Below are positions 6,580-13,566 of a stretch of 13,566 nucleotides of DNA, piece after piece. Source of the DNA: an uncultured cyanobacterium (GTDB lineage: Bacteria; Cyanobacteriota; Cyanobacteriia; PCC-6307; Cyanobiaceae). The notes below the pieces were generated by a model. That model did not search any database. It saw only the letters and a program-made list of their open reading frames with translations, and had not been told where the DNA came from. The stretch is taken from NCBI GenBank assembly GCA_903928835.1, contig CAIYSK010000068.1:1-13566 (forward strand), in the 5' to 3' direction. A program made the position numbers and the translations under genes. The first letter of the stretch is position 1; each line of letters opens with the position of its first letter.

Positions 6580-7251
6580 TTGGGAGACGAAACTAACTAC
6601 CCATCCAATCAAGATCACGAGACTCCTCAAGACCAAGAGTCCACACAAGAACCAGTGACTCAAGAGCAGTCAGCCGAGCTCACTTTTAAGACGGAAATGG
6701 AATCCCAGCTGCTCGACCACTCTGACCTTCATGGGGTTGAAGAGGGTCACTCTGAAGTTGGCGCTCCTGACGTTGAGGCCCTTGAGGTTGATTTCGCCGA
6801 GCCTGTTGAGCCTGCCGCTCTCCAGCTTGATCCTGAGTCCGTACCCGCCGTAGAGATTCGGGCCGCCGAACCGGCCCCCCTAGTGGCGAGTGCCAGCCAT
6901 GGGGCGGCTGGGGATGGGGCTGTTGGTGATTCGGCCCGGGAGTTGCTGGGCCTGCCCCTCCAGTTTCTCAACCAACTGCTCCAGAGGGTTGGCTCGGCCA
7001 AGCTCGATTCCCTCGCTGATTTGATTCCTGCGGCCCGCTTGGTGGGCAGTGCCCTTCTCGCCGGAGTCGCGCTCAAGCTCACCGGAGCAACCCTTGGTGC
7101 CATCAACGACGTCCCCCTGCTGGGAGGCTTGCTCGAGCTGACTGGCCTGGTGAGCCTGCTGAATTTCCTGGCCCGCAATGCCCTCAAGCAGCAAAAGCGA
7201 GCGGAATTGCTCAGCCGGATTCGCAAGCTCAAGCAGGATTTCCTGGGCTAG
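6580..7251 (+). CDS. CAAD-domain (CURT1-like) thylakoid membrane protein with acidic N-terminus
   Basis: 223 residues from a TTG at 6580. There is no in-frame ATG or GTG between the cysK stop and this point; an ATG at 6575 is in another frame. Residues 1-120 are acidic and low in complexity (many Glu, Asp, Gln, Pro), probably disordered. Residues about 140-223 match the CAAD domain (first seen appended to cyanobacterial aminoacyl-tRNA synthetases and related to plant CURVATURE THYLAKOID1): two close membrane helices (about 153-170 and 180-197, with NDVPLLGGLLELTGL between and into the second), then a basic amphipathic helix (200-222). Family members sit in thylakoid membranes and help shape or organise them. 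The stop codon overlaps that of the convergent gene. Domain assignment is from pattern; the role is inferred from the family. Confidence 0.8.
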   Translation: MGDETNYPSNQDHETPQDQESTQEPVTQEQSAELTFKTEMESQLLDHSDLHGVEEGHSEVGAPDVEALEVDFAEPVEPAALQLDPESVPAVEIRAAEPAPLVASASHGAAGDGAVGDSARELLGLPLQFLNQLLQRVGSAKLDSLADLIPAARLVGSALLAGVALKLTGATLGAINDVPLLGGLLELTGLVSLLNFLARNALKQQKRAELLSRIRKLKQDFLG

Positions 7252-7700
7252 GCAGCTTTTCGCCACCACAGCCAGGCCTCCCGGTTGATCAGCAGCCCAA
7301 CGGCAACCATCACCCCCATCAAGACCACTTGATCGGCCCTGGAATCCGGCACCAGGATGTCGGCAACCAGGTGGACCATGTTGCTGAGGCTGTAGATCAC
7401 GCTCAGCAAAACGTGGGCAAGCCTCCAGGGGTGTCTTCGCGAGGGGTGTCTTCGCGAGGTTGGGTCACTGCAGGCGTAGGCAATCCCAACCACTACCGCT
7501 AGGGGCACCAGGAAATAGCCGAGCATGGTGGCGAAGAGCGCCGGCAATTGGCTGTCGGCAACCTGGCCCTTGATTTGGGGCGAGATCCCATGGAACAGGG
7601 GCATCAGGCCGAGGTCCACATGGAACAGCATGGCCAACAGCCAGCTCAGCCAAAGGCTTCTGAGCCTCAGCCCGTGGTCGATGCGGCTGATCACGCTCAA
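7248..7700 (-). CDS. small integral membrane protein of unknown function
   Basis: 150 residues from a TTG at 7700; a GTG at 7694 is an alternative and no nearby ATG exists. I do not recognise the family. Four hydrophobic helices are seen at about 14-36, 54-76, 94-117 and 122-140. HVDLGLMPLFHG (27-38) is a conspicuous His/Asp segment at the end of helix 1. The loop between helices 2 and 3 holds a duplicated basic pentapeptide (RRHPS RRHPW, 83-92) from a 15-bp tandem repeat. The end is basic (WWRKAA). Its stop shares the bases CTAG with the CAAD stop. It diverges from the P-type ATPase with only 48 bases between the starts, so the two promoters must be close or overlapping. Length, helices and codon use support a real gene. 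Confidence 0.72.
   Translation of the reverse strand: MSVISRIDHGLRLRSLWLSWLLAMLFHVDLGLMPLFHGISPQIKGQVADSQLPALFATMLGYFLVPLAVVVGIAYACSDPTSRRHPSRRHPWRLAHVLLSVIYSLSNMVHLVADILVPDSRADQVVLMGVMVAVGLLINREAWLWWRKAA
7427..7459 (-). repeat. 15-bp tandem duplication inside the small membrane protein gene
   Basis: The 15-base period (GGGTGTCTTCGCGAG) repeats exactly over 33 bases, about 2.2 copies, and encodes a repeated RRHPS pentapeptide in a loop. Exact identity implies a recent event. Confidence 0.95.
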
Positions 7701-7748
7701 ATGGGTCGCTACACCAAGTGTGACCAGCTGTTCTGATCAGGCTGGGTC

Positions 7749-10514
7749 TTGCTGGTTGATTGCTCCGTGCTGCTCTCGGCCTCCCAGCCGATCTGGTCGC
7801 TTCCCCCTGAGGGGGTTGCAGCGGCACTCCAAAGCACACTCCAGGGCTTAAGCCACCTGGAAGCCCAGCGGCGCTTGCAGCGGTTTGGAGCCAATCGTCT
7901 CCCGAGCCTGCGCCGCCGGCCCCTGTGGTTGCGCTTCACCGACCAACTCCTGCACTTCATGGCCCTGTTGCTCTGGGTGGCCGGGGCCCTGGCCTTTGCC
8001 GCCCACATGCCCCAGCTGGGCTGGGCGATCTGGGCGGTGGTGCTGGTGAATGGTCTGTTTTCCTTTGTTCAGGAGTACCAGGCAGAGCGCACCCTGGCGG
8101 CCCTGAAGCGTTCCTTGCCCCATGCGGTGCGGCTGTGGCGGGGTGGCGAGCTCACAACCCTGGCGGCGGCGGAGCTGGTGCCGGGCGATCGGATCCTGCT
8201 GGAGGAGGGCGACCAGGTGCCCGCCGATGCCCGCTTGATTCGCTCGGTGGAGCTCTACCTGGATCTTTCGGTTTTGACCGGTGAATCCCTACCGGTGGCT
8301 CGCCATGGGGAGTCCATCCCCTCTCTGGACGTTGGGGAAGACCAGCCAAAGGCGAGTCTGATGCCCATGCGGGAGCGGGCCAATTTGGTGTTGGCGGGTA
8401 CCACCGTGGCGAGCGGCCATGGCGAGGCGATGGTTTACGCCACCGGTGGGGAAACGGAATTTGGCCATGTGGCCCACCTCACCGCTGCCACGCAGCGCAG
8501 CGCCAGCACCCTGGAGATCCAGGTGGGCCAGATCGTTCGCACGATCACCGCCATTGCGGTGCTGATGGGTGTGCTCACCTTTGGCCTCAGCCTGCTGTTT
8601 GTGGGCGTGGGCCCCCTGGAGAGCTTGATTTTTGCGGTGGGGATCATCGTGGCCAATGTGCCCGAGGGGCTGTTGCCCACGGTCACCCTGGCCCTGGCCC
8701 TCAGCGTGCAGCGGATGGCCCGCCAAAACGCCCTGGTGCGCCGCCTGTCTGCGGTGGAAACCCTCGGCTCGGTGAGCGTGATCTGCAGCGACAAGACCGG
8801 CACGCTCACCTGCAATCGCATGGCGGTGGAAGCCACCTGGCTGAGCGCCCCGGGGGAAGACCACCAGCGCACCCTGCTGCAGGGCGCCTGCCTTTGCTCC
8901 AACGCCCACTTGGAGCGCAGCCAGGGTCCGGTGCGGGCGATTGGGGACCCCACCGAAACAGCCTTGCTGCTGGCGGCTGTGGCCCAAAAGCTCTCGCCAG
9001 ACAACCTGCAGAAGGAGAGTCCCCGCTTGCGGGAGTTGCCGTTTGATTCCCACCGCCGCCGCATGAGTGTGGTGGTGCGTCAGGGCGATGGTTTGGTGCT
9101 GTTCACCAAGGGGGCGCCGATCGAGGTGTTGGCCCATTGCACTGCAGAACTCAGCAGCGCTGGGCCCGTGGCCTTGGAGCCTTCAAGGCGTCAGCTTGCC
9201 GTTGCCGCCAACGACGACTTTTCCAGCCGGGGCTACCGGGTGATTGCGGTGGCCATGCGCCAAGGGGGAGAGGACCTGCTCACCACCTCGAGCGATGGGC
9301 TGGAAACCAACCTGGTGTTGGTGGGTTTGCTGGCCCTCTATGACCCGCCCCGCCCTGAGGTTCCCGAGGCCATCCGCCAGTGCCACCAGGCCGGCATCAA
9401 GGTGACCATGGTCACCGGTGATTACGGGCTCACGGCCCAGGCCATTGCCCAACAGATTGGCCTGCTCCAGCCTGCCGGCGGGGAAGGCCCGGGCAGTGGG
9501 GCCGATCCGGTGCGGGTGATTGAGGGGCCCCACCTGGATTTGATCGGCGATGTGCAGCTGCGGCAGCTGCTGAAATACCGCACCCGCCTGGTGTTTGCCC
9601 GGATGGCTCCGGAGCAGAAGCTGCGCCTGGTTCAGGCCTATCGCGCCCTTGGCGAGGTGGTGGCCGTCACGGGGGATGGGGTCAACGATGCTCCAGCCCT
9701 GCGGGCGGCGGATGTGGGCTTTGCCATGGGCCTGGAGGGCACCGATGTGGCAAGGGAGGCGGCCGACATCGTGCTGCTCGACGACAACTTCGCCACCATC
9801 GTGTCCGCCGTGCGCCATGGCCGTGGGGTGGTGGCCAACATCTGCAAGTTTTTGCCCTATGTGCTCGCCAGCAACGTGGCCGAGATGGCGCCGTTTCTGG
9901 CCATGGTGATCGCCCAGATTCCGGCGGCCCTGAATGTGTTGCAGATCCTGGCGGTGGATCTCGGCACCGATTTACTCCCCGCCTTGGGCCTCGGTGCCGA
10001 GCAACCCGAGCCTGGCTTGATGCACCGGCCTCCGCGGCCCAGGCATGCGCCGCTCTTGGATCGGCCCTTGATGGTGCGGGCCTACCTGGTGCTCGGCCTC
10101 ACGGAAGCGCTGATGGCGATGGCGGGCTACCTGGCTTTTTGGCACCAGGAAGGGCTGTCGTGGGCAGCGCTGCGGGAGCTAGCTCCCCAGTTGCTGCAGG
10201 GCCAGGCCCCGGCTCCGATGGTTTTGCTGCAGCACCAGGCCTCCAGCGTGGCCTTTGGCTTCATCGTCTTTGGCCAGATCGGGGTGGCCATGGCCTGCCG
10301 CAGCAGCTGGCGCAACGGCTGGCGCAGTAATGGCCTGCTCTGGTTTGGGGTGGGATTTGAACTGGTGTTTTTGGCCGTGCTCGTGTTGGTCCAACCCGTG
10401 GCGGAGGTGTTTGCCATGGCCCCATTCCCCTTGAGGTGGCTGGGCTGGATGCTGCTGGCGCCATGGGTGGTGCTCCTGGTCGACGACCGCTTTAAGCCCC
10501 GCGTTGCCCGTTGA
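7749..10514 (+). CDS. P-type cation ATPase, type II, Na+/K+-ATPase-like (IIC)
   Basis: 921 residues from a TTG at 7749 (AGG 8 bases upstream); GTG at 7767 would give 915. It pumps cations across a membrane with ATP through a phospho-aspartate. Order: cation-ATPase N domain (17-52), M1-M2 (66-108), actuator with TGES (177-180), M3-M4 with NVPEGLLPTVT (303-313), phosphorylated Asp348 in CSDKTGTLT, nucleotide-binding FTKGAP (452-457), hinge TGDGVNDAPAL (641-651), M5-M10 (698-911). M5-M6 read SNVAEMAPF (708-716) and ILAVDLGTDLLPALGLGAEQ (733-752), which follow animal Na+/K+-ATPase closely, including Glu306, Glu712, Asp737 and Asp741 of the shared cation sites. The M8 aspartate of Na+ site III is Val846. 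Its 3' end overlaps the SPFH gene by 23 bases. Transported ion not determinable; Na+ export or K+ uptake are the best guesses. Confidence 0.93.
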   Translation: MLVDCSVLLSASQPIWSLPPEGVAAALQSTLQGLSHLEAQRRLQRFGANRLPSLRRRPLWLRFTDQLLHFMALLLWVAGALAFAAHMPQLGWAIWAVVLVNGLFSFVQEYQAERTLAALKRSLPHAVRLWRGGELTTLAAAELVPGDRILLEEGDQVPADARLIRSVELYLDLSVLTGESLPVARHGESIPSLDVGEDQPKASLMPMRERANLVLAGTTVASGHGEAMVYATGGETEFGHVAHLTAATQRSASTLEIQVGQIVRTITAIAVLMGVLTFGLSLLFVGVGPLESLIFAVGIIVANVPEGLLPTVTLALALSVQRMARQNALVRRLSAVETLGSVSVICSDKTGTLTCNRMAVEATWLSAPGEDHQRTLLQGACLCSNAHLERSQGPVRAIGDPTETALLLAAVAQKLSPDNLQKESPRLRELPFDSHRRRMSVVVRQGDGLVLFTKGAPIEVLAHCTAELSSAGPVALEPSRRQLAVAANDDFSSRGYRVIAVAMRQGGEDLLTTSSDGLETNLVLVGLLALYDPPRPEVPEAIRQCHQAGIKVTMVTGDYGLTAQAIAQQIGLLQPAGGEGPGSGADPVRVIEGPHLDLIGDVQLRQLLKYRTRLVFARMAPEQKLRLVQAYRALGEVVAVTGDGVNDAPALRAADVGFAMGLEGTDVAREAADIVLLDDNFATIVSAVRHGRGVVANICKFLPYVLASNVAEMAPFLAMVIAQIPAALNVLQILAVDLGTDLLPALGLGAEQPEPGLMHRPPRPRHAPLLDRPLMVRAYLVLGLTEALMAMAGYLAFWHQEGLSWAALRELAPQLLQGQAPAPMVLLQHQASSVAFGFIVFGQIGVAMACRSSWRNGWRSNGLLWFGVGFELVFLAVLVLVQPVAEVFAMAPFPLRWLGWMLLAPWVVLLVDDRFKPRVAR

Positions 10515-11304
10515 CGATCACCGAGTTGGCGCCACCCCCTACGGCTCCTGGCAGGGCAGGCACCACCGATGTTTGGCCATCCCACTTGTCGAGAAAGAGC
10601 TTGTAAAGCACCTGGTCATCCAGGCTGGAGTTGAGGGTTTGGTAGCGCTTGGCTTCTTGCTCAGCAATCAACACTTCGGTTTGGGCGCGGAGTAATTGCT
10701 GTTCGGCAATTTGTTTTTGCTCGATGGCAGCGCGGTATTCCTCGGCGATCTGGAGACCTGTGAGGTCGAGCCCTTGCACGGTCACGTAGCCGAATTTCTG
10801 GAGTTCTTCCGCCACTTTTTCCTGCACCAATTCCGAGATGGAATTCCATTCGGTGGCGATGGTCACGAGTTCGTATTGGGAGAACACCGACTTCAGGGCT
10901 TTGAGTAGGGAAGGCTGGATCACCCGGGGATAGATCTGTTGGTCGTCGGTGGCGATGGTTTCGAAAATCCGCCCCGCCTCGGTGGGCTTCATGGCGTATT
11001 TCACCGTGGCGGTGGCCTGGATCACCTGCAGGTCTTTGGTGAGGGTCGAGAACTGCTCCGGCCTCACCTGGGTGCGCACATCAAAGAGGGAGGTGTTCTG
11101 CACCAACGGTGCTTTGACATTGGCTCCAGGATTTCGGGGGGTGCCGGTCACCTTGCCGAGGGTGGTCACCACCGCCACATTGCCCGCCGGCACGATGAAA
11201 ATGGTCTGGCTCAATAGCAGCCCCACCGCCACAACCGCCGCCACAATCCAGGTGAAGGTGGCGCCGGGGCCATCGGGGCTGGCTGAGCGAAGGGGGGACT
11301 GCAT
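10492..11304 (-). CDS. SPFH/Band 7 (prohibitin-like) membrane protein
   Basis: 270 residues from the ATG at 11304; a TTG at 11328 would add 8 residues. One membrane helix at about 17-38, then the SPFH domain from about 36 (FIVPAGNVAVVTTLGKVTG, 36-54) to 210. A charged coiled-coil helix rich in Ala, Glu and Gln follows (about 186-222), and a Gly/Ala tail. Prohibitin-type proteins form ring or cage oligomers on membranes, often with FtsH proteases, and influence membrane protein turnover; cyanobacterial members are known. It lies 74 bases after gor on the same strand and overlaps the convergent ATPase by 23 bases. Whether it is read from a gor transcript or its own promoter is not visible. Confidence 0.9.
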   Translation of the reverse strand: MQSPLRSASPDGPGATFTWIVAAVVAVGLLLSQTIFIVPAGNVAVVTTLGKVTGTPRNPGANVKAPLVQNTSLFDVRTQVRPEQFSTLTKDLQVIQATATVKYAMKPTEAGRIFETIATDDQQIYPRVIQPSLLKALKSVFSQYELVTIATEWNSISELVQEKVAEELQKFGYVTVQGLDLTGLQIAEEYRAAIEQKQIAEQQLLRAQTEVLIAEQEAKRYQTLNSSLDDQVLYKLFLDKWDGQTSVVPALPGAVGGGANSVIVNGQRGA

Positions 11305-11359
11305 CGCCAGGGACCAGGTCAATGCCAAACCCTAGGTGGGCCAACTTGTCCCTTGGGTG

Positions 11360-11381
11360 GGCCCGTTAGGTCGGCCCGTTA
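11360..11381 (-). repeat. short direct repeat at the gor stop codon
   Basis: GGCCCGTTA occurs at 11360-11368 and 11373-11381, with a 13-base period. On the minus strand the first-read copy contains the gor TAA stop, and the second repeats a TAA-containing stretch just after it. This looks like a small slippage duplication. Confidence 0.6.
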
Positions 11382-12758
11382 ATTCGGCATCGTCACGAAC
11401 TCTTCGGAGATGCTGGGGTGCAGCGCCATGGTGCGATCAAAGTCGGCCTTGGTGGCGCCCATGCCGATGGCGATAGCGGTCATTTGGATGATCTCGGCGC
11501 TGTGTTCCCCCACCATGTGACAGCCCAGCACCTTGCCACTGGCGATCTCCACCACCAGCTTCAGCAGCGCCGCTGGCCCCCGTTTGGGCAGGGCCTGGGC
11601 CATGGGCCGGAATTTGGCCCGATACACCTTCACGCCCTCGGCGCCGCAGCGCGCGATGGCCTGCTCCTCGCTGAGGCCCACGGTGGCGAACTCCGGTTGG
11701 CTGAACACCGCCATGGCCACCAGCTCGTGGTTCACCTGGCGGGGTTTGTTGCCGTATGCCGTGTCGGCAAAGGCCCGGCCCTCATCGATGGCAACCGGCG
11801 TGAGGTTGATGCGGTCGGTCACGTCTCCGACGGCATAGATATGGGGGATGTTGGTGCGTTGATCGGCATCCACGCTGATGCGATCACCCTCCACGGCGAC
11901 GCCGGCGGCCTCCAGGTTCAGCCCCTCCAGGAAAGGCCGGCGGCCCGTGGCCAACAGCACCCCACCGCAGTTGAGGCTGTCGGATTCGCCATCACAGGAT
12001 CGGGTGTGGACCGTTTGGGTGTGCACTGTGAGGGATCCGGGGCTGCCCGTGATGCCGGTGGGACTCACCCGGCAGCGCAGATCGATGCCTTCGGCTTGCA
12101 TCGCCTCTTGCACCGCTAGGGCGGCTTCCTTGTCGAAGCCCCGCAGGATCTGCTCCCCCCGCACCAACTGGGTGACCTGCACGCCAAGGCCATGCAGGAT
12201 GCAGGCGAATTCACAGGCGATGAAGCCGGCCCCCACGATCACGATGCGTTCGGGGAGCGCCTCGAGCAGGAACATCTCATCGCTCACCCAGCCCAAGTCT
12301 GCTCCTGGTATCTGGGGCCGCTGGGGCCTGCCCCCCACCCCAATCAGGATCCGATCGGCGCTGTAGTGCTGCTCACCAACGGCGATGGTGCGGCCATCTT
12401 CAAAGCGACCCCAGCCAGGGATGAGTTGCACGCCAGCTTTTTCTAAAAAGCCGAGGTGCAGTTGATTGAGGCGATCCACCTCCGCGCGCACATGGGCGAG
12501 CAGGGTGCTGGGATTGGGTTTGTAGCTACCGAGTTCCCAGCCGTAGCTGGCGGCATCGCCAAGCAGGTGGCGGTAGGCGGAGCCGTAGACGAGCAGCTTT
12601 TTGGGCACGCAACCGCGGATCACGCAGGTGCCGCCCACCCTGTCGCCTTCGACGATCGCCACCTTGGCGCCGTAGCTGGCAGCGCGCTTGGCAGCGGCCA
12701 GGCCGCCGGAGCCGGCACCAAGCACCAGCAAATCGAAGTGTTCGTTCATGGGGCCCAT
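11379..12758 (-). CDS. gor: glutathione reductase (NADPH)
   Basis: 459 residues from ATG 12758; ATG 12749 (MNEHFDLL) is equally possible. A homodimeric FAD enzyme that reduces glutathione disulfide with NADPH, protecting against oxidative stress. FAD-binding GAGSGG (14-19), redox-active disulfide Cys45/Cys50 in GGTCVIRGCVPKK, NADPH-binding GAGFIACEFA (176-185) with Arg200 and Arg206 in LVRGEQILRGFD suited to the NADPH phosphate, second FAD motif YAVGDVT (308-314), and the dimer-interface catalytic HPSISEEFVTMP (447-458) as in chloroplast-type enzymes. Length is usual for the family. A 15-bp duplication at residues 244-253 lengthens a loop of the NADPH domain. The start lies 9 bases beyond the glnK terminator, so its promoter is probably within the 3' region of glnK or the leader hairpins. 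Confidence 0.95.
   Translation of the reverse strand: MGPMNEHFDLLVLGAGSGGLAAAKRAASYGAKVAIVEGDRVGGTCVIRGCVPKKLLVYGSAYRHLLGDAASYGWELGSYKPNPSTLLAHVRAEVDRLNQLHLGFLEKAGVQLIPGWGRFEDGRTIAVGEQHYSADRILIGVGGRPQRPQIPGADLGWVSDEMFLLEALPERIVIVGAGFIACEFACILHGLGVQVTQLVRGEQILRGFDKEAALAVQEAMQAEGIDLRCRVSPTGITGSPGSLTVHTQTVHTRSCDGESDSLNCGGVLLATGRRPFLEGLNLEAAGVAVEGDRISVDADQRTNIPHIYAVGDVTDRINLTPVAIDEGRAFADTAYGNKPRQVNHELVAMAVFSQPEFATVGLSEEQAIARCGAEGVKVYRAKFRPMAQALPKRGPAALLKLVVEIASGKVLGCHMVGEHSAEIIQMTAIAIGMGATKADFDRTMALHPSISEEFVTMPN
12000..12029 (-). repeat. 15-bp imperfect tandem duplication inside gor
   Basis: Two adjacent 15-base units, identical at 12 of 15 positions, encode TVHTQ and TVHTR (residues 244-253). 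They lie in a loop before the ATGRRP motif, followed by a hydrophilic stretch CDGESDSLNC. Confidence 0.75.
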
Positions 12759-12767
12759 TTTGGCGAC

Positions 12768-12797
12768 AAAAAAAGCCCCCAGGGTTGCTGGGGGCTT
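12768..12797 (-). terminator. rho-independent terminator after glnK
   Basis: On the minus strand AAGCCCCCA (12797-12789) pairs perfectly with TGGGGGCTT (12781-12773) around a 7-base loop, followed by a run of seven T (12774-12768). This is a textbook intrinsic terminator closing the amt-glnK unit. It is placed just in front of gor. Confidence 0.92.
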
Positions 12798-12824
12798 GGA
12801 GTCTGAAAGCTCAGTGTTTGAAAG

Positions 12825-12844
12825 TTCAGCCTTGAAGGGCTGAA
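12825..12844 (-). other. second hairpin in the glnK 3' region
   Basis: TTCAGCC (12825-12831) and GGCTGAA (12838-12844) form a 7-bp stem with a 6-base loop, 6 bases after the glnK stop. No T run follows on either side. It may protect the mRNA end or assist the terminator 28 bases further on. Confidence 0.5.
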
Positions 12845-12850
12845 TCGTGA

Positions 12851-13566
<716 letters not shown>

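Noticed and set aside
7711..7721. ACAC-CAA-GTGT inverted repeat and nearby CTGATCAG between the small membrane protein and the ATPase
   Set aside because: Four-base arms and an 8-base palindrome are common by chance; no known operator is matched.
8289..9137. Long minus-strand open frame (282 codons) inside the P-type ATPase
   Set aside because: It is a shadow of a high-GC gene: His/Gln-rich composition, no domain, and the plus-strand frame carries all P-type ATPase motifs.
11418..12119. 233-codon plus-strand frame opposite gor
   Set aside because: His/Gly/Ala-rich shadow of a full-length glutathione reductase.

Overview
The window is a dense piece of chromosome, about 60% GC or more, with fourteen protein genes on both strands and almost no empty space. 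It most likely comes from a high-GC picocyanobacterium of the Synechococcus/Cyanobium type. The evidence is a phycobilisome rod linker, a CAAD/CURT1-type thylakoid protein, a Crp-family regulator next to phoB-phoR, and picocyanobacterial-style cysK and gor. Only one HIP1 octamer (GCGATCGC, 5932-5939) was found by eye; this fits the Synechococcus/Prochlorococcus lineage better than HIP1-rich cyanobacteria. I see no tRNA, rRNA, CRISPR array, insertion sequence, phage gene or integrase. The longest non-coding stretch is 244 bases (5295-5538), so there is no gene-free stretch above 300.

Layout. 1-632 (+): C-terminal part of a DHA2/EmrB-type MFS exporter. 648-1643 (-): zinc-type CDF exporter with a His-rich head. 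1786-4349 (+): a phosphate-regulation block of a Crp-family regulator, phoB (sphR) and phoR (sphS), with phoB and phoR overlapping. 4356-5294 (-): phycobilisome rod linker, most like the phycoerythrin-associated CpeC/CpeD class. 5539-6537 (+): cysK. 6580-7251 (+): CAAD-domain membrane protein. 7248-7700 (-): small unknown membrane protein. 7749-10514 (+): P-type ATPase whose M4-M6 sequence is like the animal Na+/K+-ATPase group (type IIC). 10492-11304 (-): SPFH/prohibitin-like protein. 11379-12758 (-): glutathione reductase gor. 12851-13566 (-): amt (truncated by the window edge) followed by a divergent PII gene, closed by a clear rho-independent terminator.

How the genes work together. Three small functional units can be read: phosphate sensing (crp-phoB-phoR), ammonium uptake with its PII partner (amt-glnK), and thiol/redox metabolism (cysK, gor) scattered among transport and thylakoid genes. 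The rest looks like independently regulated housekeeping and ion-homeostasis genes. The most unusual points are the PII paralog that lacks both known T-loop modification residues, the Na+/K+-type P-ATPase lacking the M8 aspartate of Na+ site III, and four separate in-frame 15-18 bp tandem duplications inside four different genes. I found no clear evidence of a wholly new system; the strongest leads are variants of known families.
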